26,402 nucleotides of DNA, taken from Verrucomicrobiota bacterium. Its GTDB lineage: Bacteria > Verrucomicrobiota > Verrucomicrobiia > Limisphaerales > JADJPG01. Of this stretch, positions 9,657 to 19,000 are shown one piece after another. Location of the stretch: contig JADJPG010000069.1 in NCBI GenBank assembly GCA_016713365.1, positions 1-26,402 of the forward strand, in the 5' to 3' direction. The translations under genes and the position numbers were made by a program. Numbering within the stretch: the first letter of the stretch is position 1; each line of letters starts with the position of its first letter. The notes beneath the pieces were generated by a model that was given only the letters and a program-made list of their open reading frames with translations, searched no databases and had not been told where the DNA came from.

Positions 9657-10100
9657 TTACTTTCCTTTCAATCCGTAGTGGAAGCGATATTCGTGGTCGT
9701 TCCACTGGTGGCCGGGAAGTTCGTCGCAACGGACGGGCTGGCTGACCGAACCGATTGTGTAGGCGCGATGGCTAAAGACGCAGACCGGAACGTGGCGCGG
9801 AACCAGGTTGGGCGGAAGCGGGGAACCATTCCACATCGGCGGAGTTTTCCGCAGGTAGGCGAGGATTTCTGTGTCGGAAGGAATGTCGTGGGCAGACTTG
9901 TGATTCTCCGAGGCCCACCGTCGTTTGGCGGATTCAATCCACATCTGGTTAAAGACGCAGGTGTTCATGCTCATGACCAAACGGGCCGGGATAAAGTTCG
10001 GAATCGCGACCGCGGCGAGGAGTGCCAGTACGAAGGCGAGGATGGTGGCACGGAGAGCTTTGGTCAGCTTCGGCGGAGAGGAGTCTTTGCGAGGTTCCAT
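9657..10100 (-). CDS. Pseudopilin-derived small membrane-anchored protein
   Basis: The protein has 147 residues from the ATG at 10098-10100; a GTG at 10115 would add five. A single N-terminal transmembrane helix (about residues 18-36, ending AAVAIPNFIPAR) is followed by a soluble part with CVFNQMWIESAKRRWASEN, a DxP turn, and AYTIGSVSQPVRC...GH. This matches the Verrucomicrobiota type II pseudopilin-like family, in which a 'C-x-N-L-R-Q-I-D-x-A-K-x-x-W-A-x-E-N' helix follows the pilin helix and 'YTIG...P-x-C...GH' ends the domain. The usual FTLIE prepilin-peptidase motif is absent, so processing and assembly as a true pseudopilin are doubtful. The gene is co-directional with the macro-domain gene upstream, with a gap of about 70 bp. 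Its role is unknown. Confidence 0.65.
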   Translation of the reverse strand: MEPRKDSSPPKLTKALRATILAFVLALLAAVAIPNFIPARLVMSMNTCVFNQMWIESAKRRWASENHKSAHDIPSDTEILAYLRKTPPMWNGSPLPPNLVPRHVPVCVFSHRAYTIGSVSQPVRCDELPGHQWNDHEYRFHYGLKGK

Positions 10101-10171
10101 ATTCCAGGCCAACACGTGGCGTTGCCCGGAACATCGGCACCTGACGCCGACCGTTGAGGTGTTGTTTCCCC

Positions 10172-10834
10172 CTATGGAGAGGTTGCGTTCGCTGGCCTTG
10201 GCTTGGTGGTCTCGGGTGGATAATGAAAGCCGAAGTCGCCGCCGTAACGAATCGCCAGTTGCCGGTCCATGGCCAGATCCCAGCTGATCTGCTGAGGCGG
10301 GTTCAAAAAATTCCGGTAGGCCATGGACATCTGGCGCGCTGCTTCCGCGAACGGAACGTGCCCGGTGCCGGTGCCGAAGGCGGGGCAGGCGACGAGGTGG
10401 ATCTTTGGTTCCTGCCGCAGATTGTGCTGGCGCACGGCCAGCAGCATGGCCCAGGTGGCCCGATAGACGTTGTCGGTTTGGGAGATTTCCATGGGCGAAC
10501 GCATGGTGGGTGTGTGGGCGATGAACGGATGTTTCGGATGGCCGGTTTCCACGATGATCGAGGTGCCGACATTCTGTTCGCCGCGGAATTCCAGGAGTAT
10601 GCGTTCTTGCACGCGCCGCATCAGTGAAACACCGAAAAAGTCCGTGATGGCGGCATCGACGCCGCCGTCCATCAGGCCGAAGGAGTTGGCGGCGCTAACC
10701 ATGCAGTCGAACACGGGCAGGTGTTCGAATCGGGCAGCGACGATTTCCACATGGGGCAGGCCCTCAAAGTATTGGTGAAACACTGCGCACAGTGCGGGCT
10801 TGGGGTCCACAATGACGAATTTGAAATCAGTCAT
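10172..10834 (-). CDS. Macro-domain (ADP-ribose-binding) protein
   Basis: The protein has 220 residues from the ATG at 10832-10834 (MTDFKFVIVD); the frame also allows a TTG at 10873. Macro-domain hallmarks are visible: VSAANSFGLMDGGVDAAI (about residues 46-63), matching the ribose-contacting 'N-(A)-x-N-x-x-L-x-x-GGGVAxAI' loop, and CPAFGTGTGHVPF (about 150-162), matching the phosphate-binding G-x-G-x-G loop. The family binds or hydrolyses ADP-ribose, its derivatives or ADP-ribosyl-protein; which of these applies cannot be told. The sequence belongs to the divergent bacterial group with an M/L-D-GG motif. It lies downstream of sbtB on the same strand but about 127 bp away, so it may be separately transcribed. 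Confidence 0.8.
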   Translation of the reverse strand: MTDFKFVIVDPKPALCAVFHQYFEGLPHVEIVAARFEHLPVFDCMVSAANSFGLMDGGVDAAITDFFGVSLMRRVQERILLEFRGEQNVGTSIIVETGHPKHPFIAHTPTMRSPMEISQTDNVYRATWAMLLAVRQHNLRQEPKIHLVACPAFGTGTGHVPFAEAARQMSMAYRNFLNPPQQISWDLAMDRQLAIRYGGDFGFHYPPETTKPRPANATSP

Positions 10835-10961
10835 GGTGGGGACAAAGTGCGCGAGAACGTCCGCCCGAGGCAATCCGTAGTGATTCCGACGTGCTTGTCA
10901 GCTTTCGATTCTCGCAGGAGATCGAGTTTCGTCCCGATGGGGAATTCGAACGCGGCTTGTC

Positions 10962-11249
10962 TTAGAACTTATCCGGTCGGAGAACCTGGATGTCGGAAGT
11001 GTAGGCGATCATGGCGAAGCGCGGGAAGAATTCGCCGTGGAGGCGAGCCAGCAATTGCTCGGCGATGGCGGGTTGGACCACGACTTCGAGCTGGATGTTG
11101 CCGAACTCGGCGATGTCGCCGGGGCGCTGGCCTTGTGATCCGTCGCCTTCGACGGGAAATAGTGTGTAGCCGTGCGCACCGACGGCGGCGAGGAGCCGGG
11201 TGAGGTGTTCGCGTGCGAGCGTTTCGCAGATGACCGTCACGAGTTTCAT
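10962..11249 (-). CDS. sbtB: PII-like regulatory protein SbtB, partner of the adjacent SbtA permease
   Basis: The protein has 95 residues from the ATG at 11247-11249 (MKLVTVICE); an ATG at 11264 would add five residues (MKTHP) and lie 3 bp after the sbtA stop. The ferredoxin-like PII fold is recognisable: KLVTVICETLAREHLTRLL, GAHGYTLFPVEGDGSQGQRPG (T-loop region), NIQLEVVV, a helix with LLARL, and FAMIAYTSDIQVL. It matches SbtB, the trimeric PII-like protein that binds adenine nucleotides (cAMP/AMP, ATP/ADP) and controls SbtA. The protein ends right after the last strand, so the C-terminal redox R-loop (CGPxGC) of some cyanobacterial SbtB is missing. Immediate linkage to sbtA supports the assignment. 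Confidence 0.8.
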   Translation of the reverse strand: MKLVTVICETLAREHLTRLLAAVGAHGYTLFPVEGDGSQGQRPGDIAEFGNIQLEVVVQPAIAEQLLARLHGEFFPRFAMIAYTSDIQVLRPDKF

Positions 11250-11267
11250 GGGGTGCGTCTTCATGGG

Positions 11268-12254
11268 TCAGGAATTCCACCAGCGGGCGAGGGCGAAGTA
11301 AACCGGGATGCCCACGGTGATATTGAAGGGAAATGTGATGGCGAGGGCGGAGGTCAAATAGAGTGTCGGATTGGCTTCGGGCAGTGAAAGACGCATGGCG
11401 GCGGGCGCGGCGATGTAGGATGCGCTGGCGGCGAGCACCCCGAACAGCATCGCACCACCAAGGCTGAGTCCGGCCCAATGACCGAGTGCCACGCCAATGC
11501 ATCCGTGGAGGAGCGGGGCTAGAACGCCGAAGGCGAGCAGGAATATCCCTACTTTCTTCAGATCGCCGAGGCGTCGCGCGGCCACCATTCCCATTTCCAG
11601 CAGGAACAGGGCGAGCACTCCCTGAAATGGAGTGACGAAGAAGCCTTCCGTCATGGTCAGGCCACGTTTGCCGCACAGCGCGCCGATGATCAGCGCGCCG
11701 ACCAACAGGAGCACGCTCCGGCCAAACGCCGCTTCGTGCAGGACGCGCCGGGTGGAGTCTCCCCAGATGGAGCTGCTGCCGGAGGCTGCGCGTTTGCCCA
11801 AGAGGATGCCGACGACGATGGCGGGTGACTCCATGACGGCGAGGAACGCGGTGGCGTAGTTCTCGAAAGGTTCATTGACCTGGTTCAGAAAGTTCGTAGC
11901 GGCAATGAAGGTGACGGCGCTGACCGATCCGTAATGAGCCGCAACGGCGGCGGCGTCCACGGCGGGGAACTTTCCTGCGAAACGCAGCACGGGATACGTC
12001 CACAGGGGAATTGCCGCCCCCAGTGCCAGCGCCGCCAGCGCCGGCAGCCAAACCGTGCCCAGGCCCGCCTCCGAGATGGCCACGCCGCCTTTGAAGCCGA
12101 TGGCCGTGAGCAGATAGATGGTCAATGTGACATAAAGTGCCTCGGGGAACTTGAGGTCGCTTTTGACGAGGGCGGCGATGACTCCAAGGACGAAAAATAA
12201 GACAGCGGGTGAAAGCAGGTTCGCCTGAATGGCGTGCAATAGGTCAGGAGGCAT
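11268..12254 (-). CDS. sbtA: SbtA-family sodium-dependent bicarbonate permease (DUF897)
   Basis: The protein has 328 residues from the ATG at 12252-12254 (MPPDLLHAIQANLLSPAVLFF). The frame is open further upstream to 12347, but that extension is arginine-rich and lies inside the symporter gene. About ten hydrophobic segments are present, arranged as two similar halves. Family motifs include 'LSPAVLFFVLGVIAA' near the start, KFPEALYVTLTIYLLTAIGFKGG, AAHYGSVSAVTF and GVLAASASYIAAPAAMR. SbtA imports bicarbonate with Na+ in cyanobacteria, and many non-photosynthetic bacteria carry homologues of untested substrate. Its start overlaps the end of the symporter gene by 11 bp, and SbtB follows directly, so the three are probably co-transcribed. 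Bicarbonate as substrate is family-based inference. Confidence 0.85.
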   Translation of the reverse strand: MPPDLLHAIQANLLSPAVLFFVLGVIAALVKSDLKFPEALYVTLTIYLLTAIGFKGGVAISEAGLGTVWLPALAALALGAAIPLWTYPVLRFAGKFPAVDAAAVAAHYGSVSAVTFIAATNFLNQVNEPFENYATAFLAVMESPAIVVGILLGKRAASGSSSIWGDSTRRVLHEAAFGRSVLLLVGALIIGALCGKRGLTMTEGFFVTPFQGVLALFLLEMGMVAARRLGDLKKVGIFLLAFGVLAPLLHGCIGVALGHWAGLSLGGAMLFGVLAASASYIAAPAAMRLSLPEANPTLYLTSALAITFPFNITVGIPVYFALARWWNS

Positions 12255-13902
12255 GAGGCGATGTCGGTCCCGTAGACCGCGTGGTCGTCGACGGGAAATA
12301 TTTCTCGAGCGTGTTGCGACGTGGTGGTTTGGTGAGCAACGAAACAACGACCATTACGAACGCGGAGCCGAGCACCATCGGCATCACGGGCAGGTAGCCA
12401 TAGACGAGGACGTTGCCGGGGCTGCGCAGGAAGAGATCGCCGAGAGCCGGGAAGATTTGAACGAGCGGCTGTCCGGGTTTGGGCGCCATTCCAGCCGACA
12501 TTTCATAGAGGTACCATGAGCCAGCCATCGTGGCGGCGACCCAGAGCGCAGAGACGAGCGCGCCCCACTTGGTGCTGCGTTTCCAGAAGAGCGCAGCGAG
12601 CATGATGGGCGCGAGGGAGGCGAACCCGGAGAAGGCAAAGCGGATGGCGAGTTCGAAGATGCCCGCCTCGTCCTCCAATGCGAGCGCGATGAAGTAAGCG
12701 ACAACTGTGATGCCCACCACGAACGCGCGTCCGGTCCAGACGACTGTTGAATCGCTGAAGCGTTTCGCGCCTCCGTAGTAGGACACGATGTCCTTGGTGA
12801 ACATGGTGCCTAGGGCGAGGATTTGAGAGTCGGTCGCCATCACGCACGCCATGATGGCGGCGCCGAGGAATCCGGCGACCACCACGCCGGTGTTCGCGGT
12901 GAGCAGGCGGAGGATCACGTCGTCCGACTCACCGGGCTTGAGGCCGGGGAATTGATCCGCTGCCACGAGTCCGAGGAACACGCTGGGCAGCCAGATGGCT
13001 GCAATACACAGCGGGTAGAAGATGACCGTCTTCTTGAACGCGGTGACCTTCTCTGCGGTCATGCACATGATGGCGATGTGCGGAAACATGATTGCTGAGA
13101 GTGGAATAAAGGTGTAGCTGAAGAACTCTTCCGGGGTAATCCGCGCGCGGGTCAGCAGGCCTTCCGTCCTGGGATTGGCCGCCAATCGCTCCACCACGTC
13201 CGCGAAGCCGCCGAGATTCTTCGCGATGAGGACGAAGGCCAGCGTGCCGAAGGAGAGGAACATGACGGTTTGGAATGCGTTCACCCAGGCCGTCCCTCGC
13301 ATGCCGCCGAAGAACACGTAGCTCATCACCACCAAGGCCACGAGTGCGCTGCCGAGTTCGTAGCTGATCCAGTGCTTCGGTTCCATCACCGCCTGACCGT
13401 TTCGCAGCACCTCGACCATCACCGGATTGCCCGCGGCGTCCTTCACCGTGGTCAGTGTCTCCAGTGTGTGCCCGCCGCCCATCATCCCGATGATGATGTA
13501 AGGCACGAGCATGGCCGCAGTGAGCGCGAAGATGATGGTGCCAATGAAGGAACATTCCCAGCGGTCACGGAAGTACTGCACCTGAGTCATGTGGCCGAAT
13601 CGTTTACCCAGCGCCCACAGCCGCGTGCCGATGAAAAAGATCGTCAGCGGAATGACCAGACCCGACGCGGACGCCATCAAGCCATACACGCCAATGCCAC
13701 GTTGATACGCCAGGCCCGAGCTGCCGAGAATGGCGAACGCCGTCATGTTCGTGCCGAAGATCGACAGGAGAAAGACGTACGGCCCGAGCGACCGGCTGGC
13801 GACGAAGTAATCCTCTCCGGTGGAAGTGCCCTTGCGGAAGGCGAAGATGCCGATGTAGAGGATGATCGCGAGGTAAGCGAAGACGACTAGGGCGGGAATC
13901 AC
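12244..13902 (-). CDS. Sodium:solute symporter (SSS family)
   Basis: The protein has 552 residues with about 13 transmembrane segments. The N-terminus (FAYLAIILYIGIFAFRKG, then EDYFVASRSLGP) is typical of SSS permeases, as are GGMRGTAWVNAFQ and FSGFASLAPIMLAALFWKR. The start is a GTG at 13900-13902 that overlaps the TGA of the upstream DUF3311 gene by four bases (GTGA), so translation is probably coupled. A DUF3311 protein paired with an SSS permease is a known arrangement, for example Bacillus yhjC-yhjB (from memory). SSS members carry sugars, amino acids, pantothenate or monocarboxylates. The substrate here is unknown; the SbtA neighbour suggests a small anion but does not prove it. A periplasmic-looking insertion (about residues 150-180) carries VKDAAGNPVMVEVLRNG. 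Confidence 0.85.
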   Translation of the reverse strand: MIPALVVFAYLAIILYIGIFAFRKGTSTGEDYFVASRSLGPYVFLLSIFGTNMTAFAILGSSGLAYQRGIGVYGLMASASGLVIPLTIFFIGTRLWALGKRFGHMTQVQYFRDRWECSFIGTIIFALTAAMLVPYIIIGMMGGGHTLETLTTVKDAAGNPVMVEVLRNGQAVMEPKHWISYELGSALVALVVMSYVFFGGMRGTAWVNAFQTVMFLSFGTLAFVLIAKNLGGFADVVERLAANPRTEGLLTRARITPEEFFSYTFIPLSAIMFPHIAIMCMTAEKVTAFKKTVIFYPLCIAAIWLPSVFLGLVAADQFPGLKPGESDDVILRLLTANTGVVVAGFLGAAIMACVMATDSQILALGTMFTKDIVSYYGGAKRFSDSTVVWTGRAFVVGITVVAYFIALALEDEAGIFELAIRFAFSGFASLAPIMLAALFWKRSTKWGALVSALWVAATMAGSWYLYEMSAGMAPKPGQPLVQIFPALGDLFLRSPGNVLVYGYLPVMPMVLGSAFVMVVVSLLTKPPRRNTLEKYFPSTTTRSTGPTSPHAS

Positions 13903-14141
13903 GGCCTGGCCTCCCTGTCGTTATCCTCGCCGTGCGGCTCCGTGTTCTCCAGGTGCGCGGGCCAGGCGAACTTCACGAAGACCCACATCAATCCTGCGGC
14001 GACGCACGAATAGGCGGCGTGATACGCCAGACCTATCGGCACGAAGCCGAAAAGCAGGGGTTCCGATTTGTTCCAGTTCCAGAGGTCCTGATGCAGGGCA
14101 TACACGACCAGGACGAGGAGGCAGAGAAGATATTTCTTCAT
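13899..14141 (-). CDS. DUF3311 small membrane protein, likely symporter accessory subunit
   Basis: The protein has 80 residues with two transmembrane helices (about 3-17 and 37-60) separated by HQDLWNWNKSEPLLFGFVPIGLAYH, the conserved core of DUF3311. The ATG at 14139-14141 starts MKKYLLCLL. Its stop overlaps the symporter start (GTGA), which strongly suggests both are made together. The family is assumed to help fold or regulate SSS permeases; no mechanism is established. The C-terminal tail is charged (EDNDREARP). Confidence 0.8.
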   Translation of the reverse strand: MKKYLLCLLVLVVYALHQDLWNWNKSEPLLFGFVPIGLAYHAAYSCVAAGLMWVFVKFAWPAHLENTEPHGEDNDREARP

Positions 14142-14172
14142 CGTCAGGAATTGCGCGAGTGGACGGGAGTCG

Positions 14173-14895
14173 TCATTTCCAAAACCAGTTCACGGCTTCG
14201 ACGCCGCCCAGACAAAGACCGCCGAAAAAACACAGGGAGAAAATCAGCATCAGGCCGCCGCCGAGGAAACACAGTCCGTCCCGCCGCAGTCCGGCGGTGG
14301 CCAGGAGCAACACGGCGCTGGCCGGGAACAGATTTGTCAGCGGCACCGGAATCGGGAGGAGCAACAACAGCCCGGCAAAAGCGATGAGCGCACCGGTCAA
14401 GCGGTGGAAGATGCGCAAGTTCGCCGGCGACACCCAGCGCGGGCGCGAAAGTTTCTCCAGCCACTTGGTAATGTGTCCGGCGGCACCAAGGAGTTTGGGC
14501 AGGAATCCCGCCGGAAGTTGTTTGTGAGCGAAACGGACGGGGACCGAAGGTTTCCGCCGAATCGCAATGCACATTCCGGTCATCGCGATGACGACGCCAA
14601 AGGGCGTGGACAGAAACGGAAGTGGCACGGGCAGGAGAAACGGCAGGGCCAGAATGATGATCAAGATGTTGAGTGTCCGGCCTTGAAACAAGGCCATCAA
14701 CTCATCGAGCCGCAATCGATTGTGACCTGTCCGCTCAGACAGATCGCGCAGGTGGCTGGAGAGTGGACGCAGAGGTTCTCCGCGTTCGCGGACTCTCGGG
14801 AGCGAAATAGACGCGGCTCCTGCCGGTTTGGCTCCCTCCTGCTGGTTCGGAATCACGCCGTCTGCATGGACAGCGGTTGGTGAGAGCGATTCCAA
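14173..14895 (-). CDS. ExoD-family membrane protein
   Basis: The protein has about 240 residues and matches the ExoD (exopolysaccharide synthesis) family. A soluble N-terminal part is followed by LSSHLRDLSERTG and LRLDELMALFQGR, then two pairs of hydrophobic segments each with a PLPxPF/PIPVPLTN-type motif (about residues 82-110 and 170-230). In rhizobia ExoD affects exopolysaccharide production and alkali sensitivity; the biochemical role is unknown. The start is uncertain: the longest form uses TTG at 14893-14895, inside the end of the upstream HPF-type gene, and no strong ribosome-binding site decides it. An internal GTG is possible because the first 45 residues look poorly conserved. It lies 31 bp before the DUF3311 gene. 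Confidence 0.75.
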   Translation of the reverse strand: MESLSPTAVHADGVIPNQQEGAKPAGAASISLPRVRERGEPLRPLSSHLRDLSERTGHNRLRLDELMALFQGRTLNILIIILALPFLLPVPLPFLSTPFGVVIAMTGMCIAIRRKPSVPVRFAHKQLPAGFLPKLLGAAGHITKWLEKLSRPRWVSPANLRIFHRLTGALIAFAGLLLLLPIPVPLTNLFPASAVLLLATAGLRRDGLCFLGGGLMLIFSLCFFGGLCLGGVEAVNWFWK

Positions 14896-15260
14896 GGTTT
14901 CACTTCTTTGGCTCCGTTGCGCCGTTTCGTGAGCAGCTTTTGATTCCGATGTCGGATCTGGCGGGCCAGCTTGGCGACCACCTTGTGGATCGTAGCCTGC
15001 GGAGTGTGACCCTTCTCTTCCGCATGGAGATCGGGCCCGGGCACGGCCAGATGAACCTTGGCAGAGAACGGCGGACTGTTTTCAGGGTGCTTTTCCAAAG
15101 TGACCTCGGCCGCCTCAATGCGAACAAGCTCGGCGAGCTTCGAGAATTTCCGTTTCACCAAGTCGGAGAGGTGGGAGTCCGGCGGCAGCCAGCGGTGATT
15201 GAGTTTGAATTTCATTTTGGCGTTGTCGCTGATGTTTCGGTTGTCGTTTGTGCCGTGCAT
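14853..15260 (-). CDS. Ribosome hibernation promoting factor / RaiA family protein
   Basis: The protein has 135 residues. The beta-alpha-beta-beta-beta-alpha fold of the HPF/RaiA domain is readable: LVKRKFSKLAELV (helix 1), IEAAEVTLEKHPENSPPFSAKVHLAVPGPDLHAEEKG (strands), then ATIHKVVAKLARQIRHRNQKL (helix 2), ending with a basic tail. Such proteins bind the 30S A/P sites and silence ribosomes in stationary phase. There is no long HPF C-terminal dimerisation domain, so this is a short form. The ATG at 15258-15260 is favoured by GAGGAG 12 bases upstream (15273-15278 on the + strand); an ATG at 15215 is an alternative. Its end overlaps the longest ExoD frame by 43 bp, so it may lead the operon running to sbtB. 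Confidence 0.75.
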   Translation of the reverse strand: MHGTNDNRNISDNAKMKFKLNHRWLPPDSHLSDLVKRKFSKLAELVRIEAAEVTLEKHPENSPPFSAKVHLAVPGPDLHAEEKGHTPQATIHKVVAKLARQIRHRNQKLLTKRRNGAKEVKPWNRSHQPLSMQTA

Positions 15261-15557
15261 TCACGAGCACATCTCCTCTAGCTGGCGGGATGCCATGCTT
15301 GAATAAGAGAATCGGGCGGAAAACCGGTGAAAACCTCGAGAAAGACACCTCCGACGGACCTGCCTGTGACCATCGGCTGGCCAGAGGTGGTTGTCAGATG
15401 GCCAGCGTTAGGGCGAGGTTGCGTGCCGACGCCGTAAGGTGCTGCAACCGGGGAACCGTCCTCGCCTGATCCGTGTTGCGTCTAAGCCTACTTTTATTTC
15501 GACAAGGGGAGTTCCTGCCGCAGCGGGCTGGGCTGAGGATGTGTCGCGGTCAGTGGA

Positions 15558-15710
15558 GCGGCGCCGCACGTGAGCATACAGCGGGTACCAGTAGACCTTG
15601 CAGAGCTGGGTGAGCGCCGATTGAGCCGTCGGCGAATCCTCGCCGCCGGCACAAAGCACCGCGCTCCAATGCGTGGTCGTGAATGCGGGGCTTTGTTGGA
15701 TCGAACTCAC
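15558..15710 (-). pseudogene. Truncated ECF sigma factor (N-terminal remnant)
   Basis: About 51 residues from a GTG at 15708-15710 read SSIQQSPAFTTTHWSAVLCA and continue through QLCKVYWYPLYAHVRRR. This is the characteristic N-terminus (region 2.1) of the Verrucomicrobiota/Planctomycetota ECF sigma factors. In intact members YAxVRRRG is followed by the DAQDLTQ-x-FF core. Here the frame carries on as unrelated STDRDTSSAQ and stops at 15408, and I find no continuation in the other two frames. This is therefore a deletion remnant rather than a simple frameshift. About 150 bp of a gene that is normally about 600-750 bp remain. Confidence 0.65.
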
Positions 15711-16093
15711 ACGCTTTAGGTTGGCTTTCTGACCGCAAAAGTCGAGGCAATCGTGGATGAACGAACGCTGAGGAACCAGGCGCGAGCCGCATCGCCATGG
15801 GACACGGCGCTGACACGCGTCGAATCGAGACGTGCCCCAATCCTTCCAGATGATTCGGGCGAGGGTCGCAGGCGCAGGAGCAGCAAGTCTCGTTTGTCGC
15901 GGTTCAGATTCCTTGTCTTGGTAGGGGGGATTGTATAGAAAGGCCGGGTATCGGGCTTGCTGGAATTCTCGCGAAGGATCGGAGAACTACTTCCGACGGG
16001 AAGAAGGTCAAACAAGGAGCGTTGCCCCGGTTAAAAAACTATCCATCGGCTGACGCGGTCAACCGCTGCCTCGCGGGCAGCAACTCTGAAATT
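15711..16093. other. Intergenic stretch before the YG-repeat gene; no gene recognised
   Basis: These 383 bp hold no convincing gene on either strand. Short open frames exist, but their translations are low in recognisable structure. An AAGGAG at 16014-16019 is too close (2 bp) to a TTG at 16022 to be a good ribosome-binding site for it, and the signal peptide of the next gene begins at 16094. The promoter of that gene probably lies here, but I could not pick it out. Confidence 0.5.
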
Positions 16094-19000
16094 ATGAAGC
16101 TTCTTGCCAAGGTATCCTGCGTTGCGCTTTACGTCATTCTACTCGTCCTCCCGCGGGTCGACGCGCAGGTTCTGGAAAAGCTCGGGGGCTTCTCCAGCGC
16201 TTCACAACCGTTTGGACTCGCCCGTGGTACTAACGGAATGCTCTACGGTGTCACCTCTCTCGGCGGGGATGCGAATGGAGGGACATTTTTTCGGGTGGAG
16301 AACAACGGCTCCATCACCACGCTGGCCAGTTTCGGTCCGACCACCGGCACGATACCGGAAGGGTTGACCCTAGGGCGGGACGGCAATTTTTACGGGACAG
16401 CGCGCGGCAGTGCCGGCACCAACTCCGGCGGTGCCATCTTCAAGGCGACTCACGCTGGTGTTTTGACTCACATTGCCGGCTTCGGTCTGGGACTTGGGTT
16501 TGGTCCCCGGCCCAACATGGTTGAGGGGGAGGACGGGGTGTTTTACGGCACGACTGGTGGATTGAATTTCGTTCTGGGCCTTGGCGATGCCGGGAGCGTT
16601 TTCAAGGTGAACGTGTCGAGCGGGGTGGTGACCCCGCTGAAGCTGTTTTCGCTGATCACGAGCGCTTTGTTGGATGAAGGCATCAAGCCGTCGGACGGCC
16701 TGGCCCGTGGCACGAACGGAAGCTTTTACGGAATGTGTGAACTCGGCGGCGTATATCGCAAAGGGACCATCTTTCAGATTACTTCCAATGGAGTGTTCAC
16801 CAAGTTACGGGATTTGGTCGGCGCCGACGGCGAACAGCCCATCGGCACTTTTCTCGCGGCGAGTGACGGCATGTTGTATGGTACTGCCGCGCGAGGGGGA
16901 TTGAACCATAATGGCACTGCGTTTCGCATCACCACGGCAGGGGGTTTCACGAAGCTGACCAATTTTCCGGGCGGAACCATTTCATCTCCCAAGGGGAGGA
17001 TGGTTGAAGCTCCGGATGGAAGCCTGATCGGAGTGGGCCAGATCGGGAATAACGCCGTTCCAGTGTTTCGCCTGACCAAAACTGGCGGACTCAGCCTGCT
17101 GGCGACAATTCCGGTCCCGGTCATACACATTGTGGGGGCGGCGGAGCCTTCGTTGGTGATCGGCGCTGATGGCGCGGCTTACGGAGTGCTGAGTTCGGGC
17201 GGTCCGGCGGGAGCAGGCTACATTTACCGAGTGCCGCTCACGGGAGGGTGGACGGCGGCCGCGCCATTCATCATCGAAAGCGGTTACGTTCCGGGGGGAG
17301 GCCTGACGTTGGCGGCGGACGGGGAGTTTTATGGCGTGACGCGTCGGGGTGGCGTGGCGGGCCGGGGAACGGTATACCGCATGACTGTCACGGGCGCAGT
17401 CAGCCGTGTCGCAGACTTCACGGTGGCGGATGGAAAAGATCCATTCGGACGACTGGTGGCCACACCCGGCGGAGTGTTTTATGGAGTGACCAGTCGCGGA
17501 GGCACCAATGATGCCGGCACTGTATTCCGTGCCTCCACCAACGGAACCCTCAATACGCTTGCCAGCTTCGGCGGTGCCCATGGGCAGTTTCCAAACTCTT
17601 TGATCTTCGGATCCGACGGGGCTCTATATGGCACCACTTCCTTCGGCCCTGGGACTGACGACGGAGGCCGGGTTTTCAAGATCACCACGAGTGGCTCGCT
17701 CACGACATTTGCCAACTTGGCTCCCCTCGCCATCGGACAGCCGAACAGTTTGCTTCAAGCGTCCGACGGCAGCTTCTACGGAAGCGCGACAGCCGGGATC
17801 TTTCGCGTTGCTGCGAACGGAGTTGCCTCCCTTGTCGCTCCGCTTCAGGCGGCTCCTTCTCCCTTGGTGCAGGGTCCAGACGGGCACTTTTATTTCACGT
17901 CCTACTCCAACGGAAGAGGCGGTGAAGGAACTGTGATGCGCGTCACCCGTGATGGAATGCTTTCCACGATGGTGGATTTTGCGGACAAGCCTGGACGGAA
18001 TCCTCGTTACGGGCTGACTCTCGGCCCCGATGGATTGCTCTACGGAATCCTCATGGATAACGACAACGATAATGGTTTCTCTGTGTTCTTCCGGGTGACA
18101 ACAGGCGGCTACTGTTCGGTTTTATACGACCTCGAGACGGGACCGACGGGTTTGGGGATCGACGATCTGGAATCGGCACTCGCCTTTGGACCTGAGGGAA
18201 ACTTCTACGGTGTAACTCTCGACGGGCACTACCGATTGTCCCAGCTGCCGGCGTTGCCAGCGTTCGTCCAGACTGGCCCGGCTGATTCAATCGCCGAAAC
18301 CAGTGCCGTGCTAAATGGAGAAGTATTTACTGCCGGCAGCTCCGTGAGCGTTTCCTTCGAATACGGAACAACCACCAACTATGGCCAGACCGTCGTCGCC
18401 ACGCCGTCTCAAGCGACAGGCTTAAATCCCGTCGCCGTCCGGGCAAACCTCTCCGGCCTTCACCCGCGAACCGTGTATCATTTCCGACTGAAAGCCGGAG
18501 CCTCCAACGGGCAGGACAACAGTTTCCGAACAGGTCCGTTGCCGACTCTTGCAGATGCTTTGAACACCACCGGATTGGATTGGACGACGGGTCCGGTCAG
18601 TCCCTGGTTTATCCAAACCGCAGTCACCTTCGATGGCGATGCAGCCTTGCAAAGTGGAAGCATCGGCGATGACGAAGTCAGCGAGTTGACGACAACTGTC
18701 ATGGGCCCGGGCAGGCTCACCTTTCGATGGAAGGTTTCCTCCGAGGAGGATTACGACTACCTCCACTTCCTTGTCGACGACGTGCTTGTGGCGGCCATTG
18801 ACGGTGAGAGAGACTGGCAACAAATAAGCCACCCGCTGACCAACGGCAGCCACACCATCACGTGGCGCTACACCAAGGACGAAAGTAGTGCCGATGGCGC
18901 AGACGCCGGCTGGGTCGACACCGTGACATGGGAATCGACTGGGCAAATCAAGATCACCCAGTTCTCACGTCTGGCTGGACCCGGCCTTCGCTGCCGTCTT

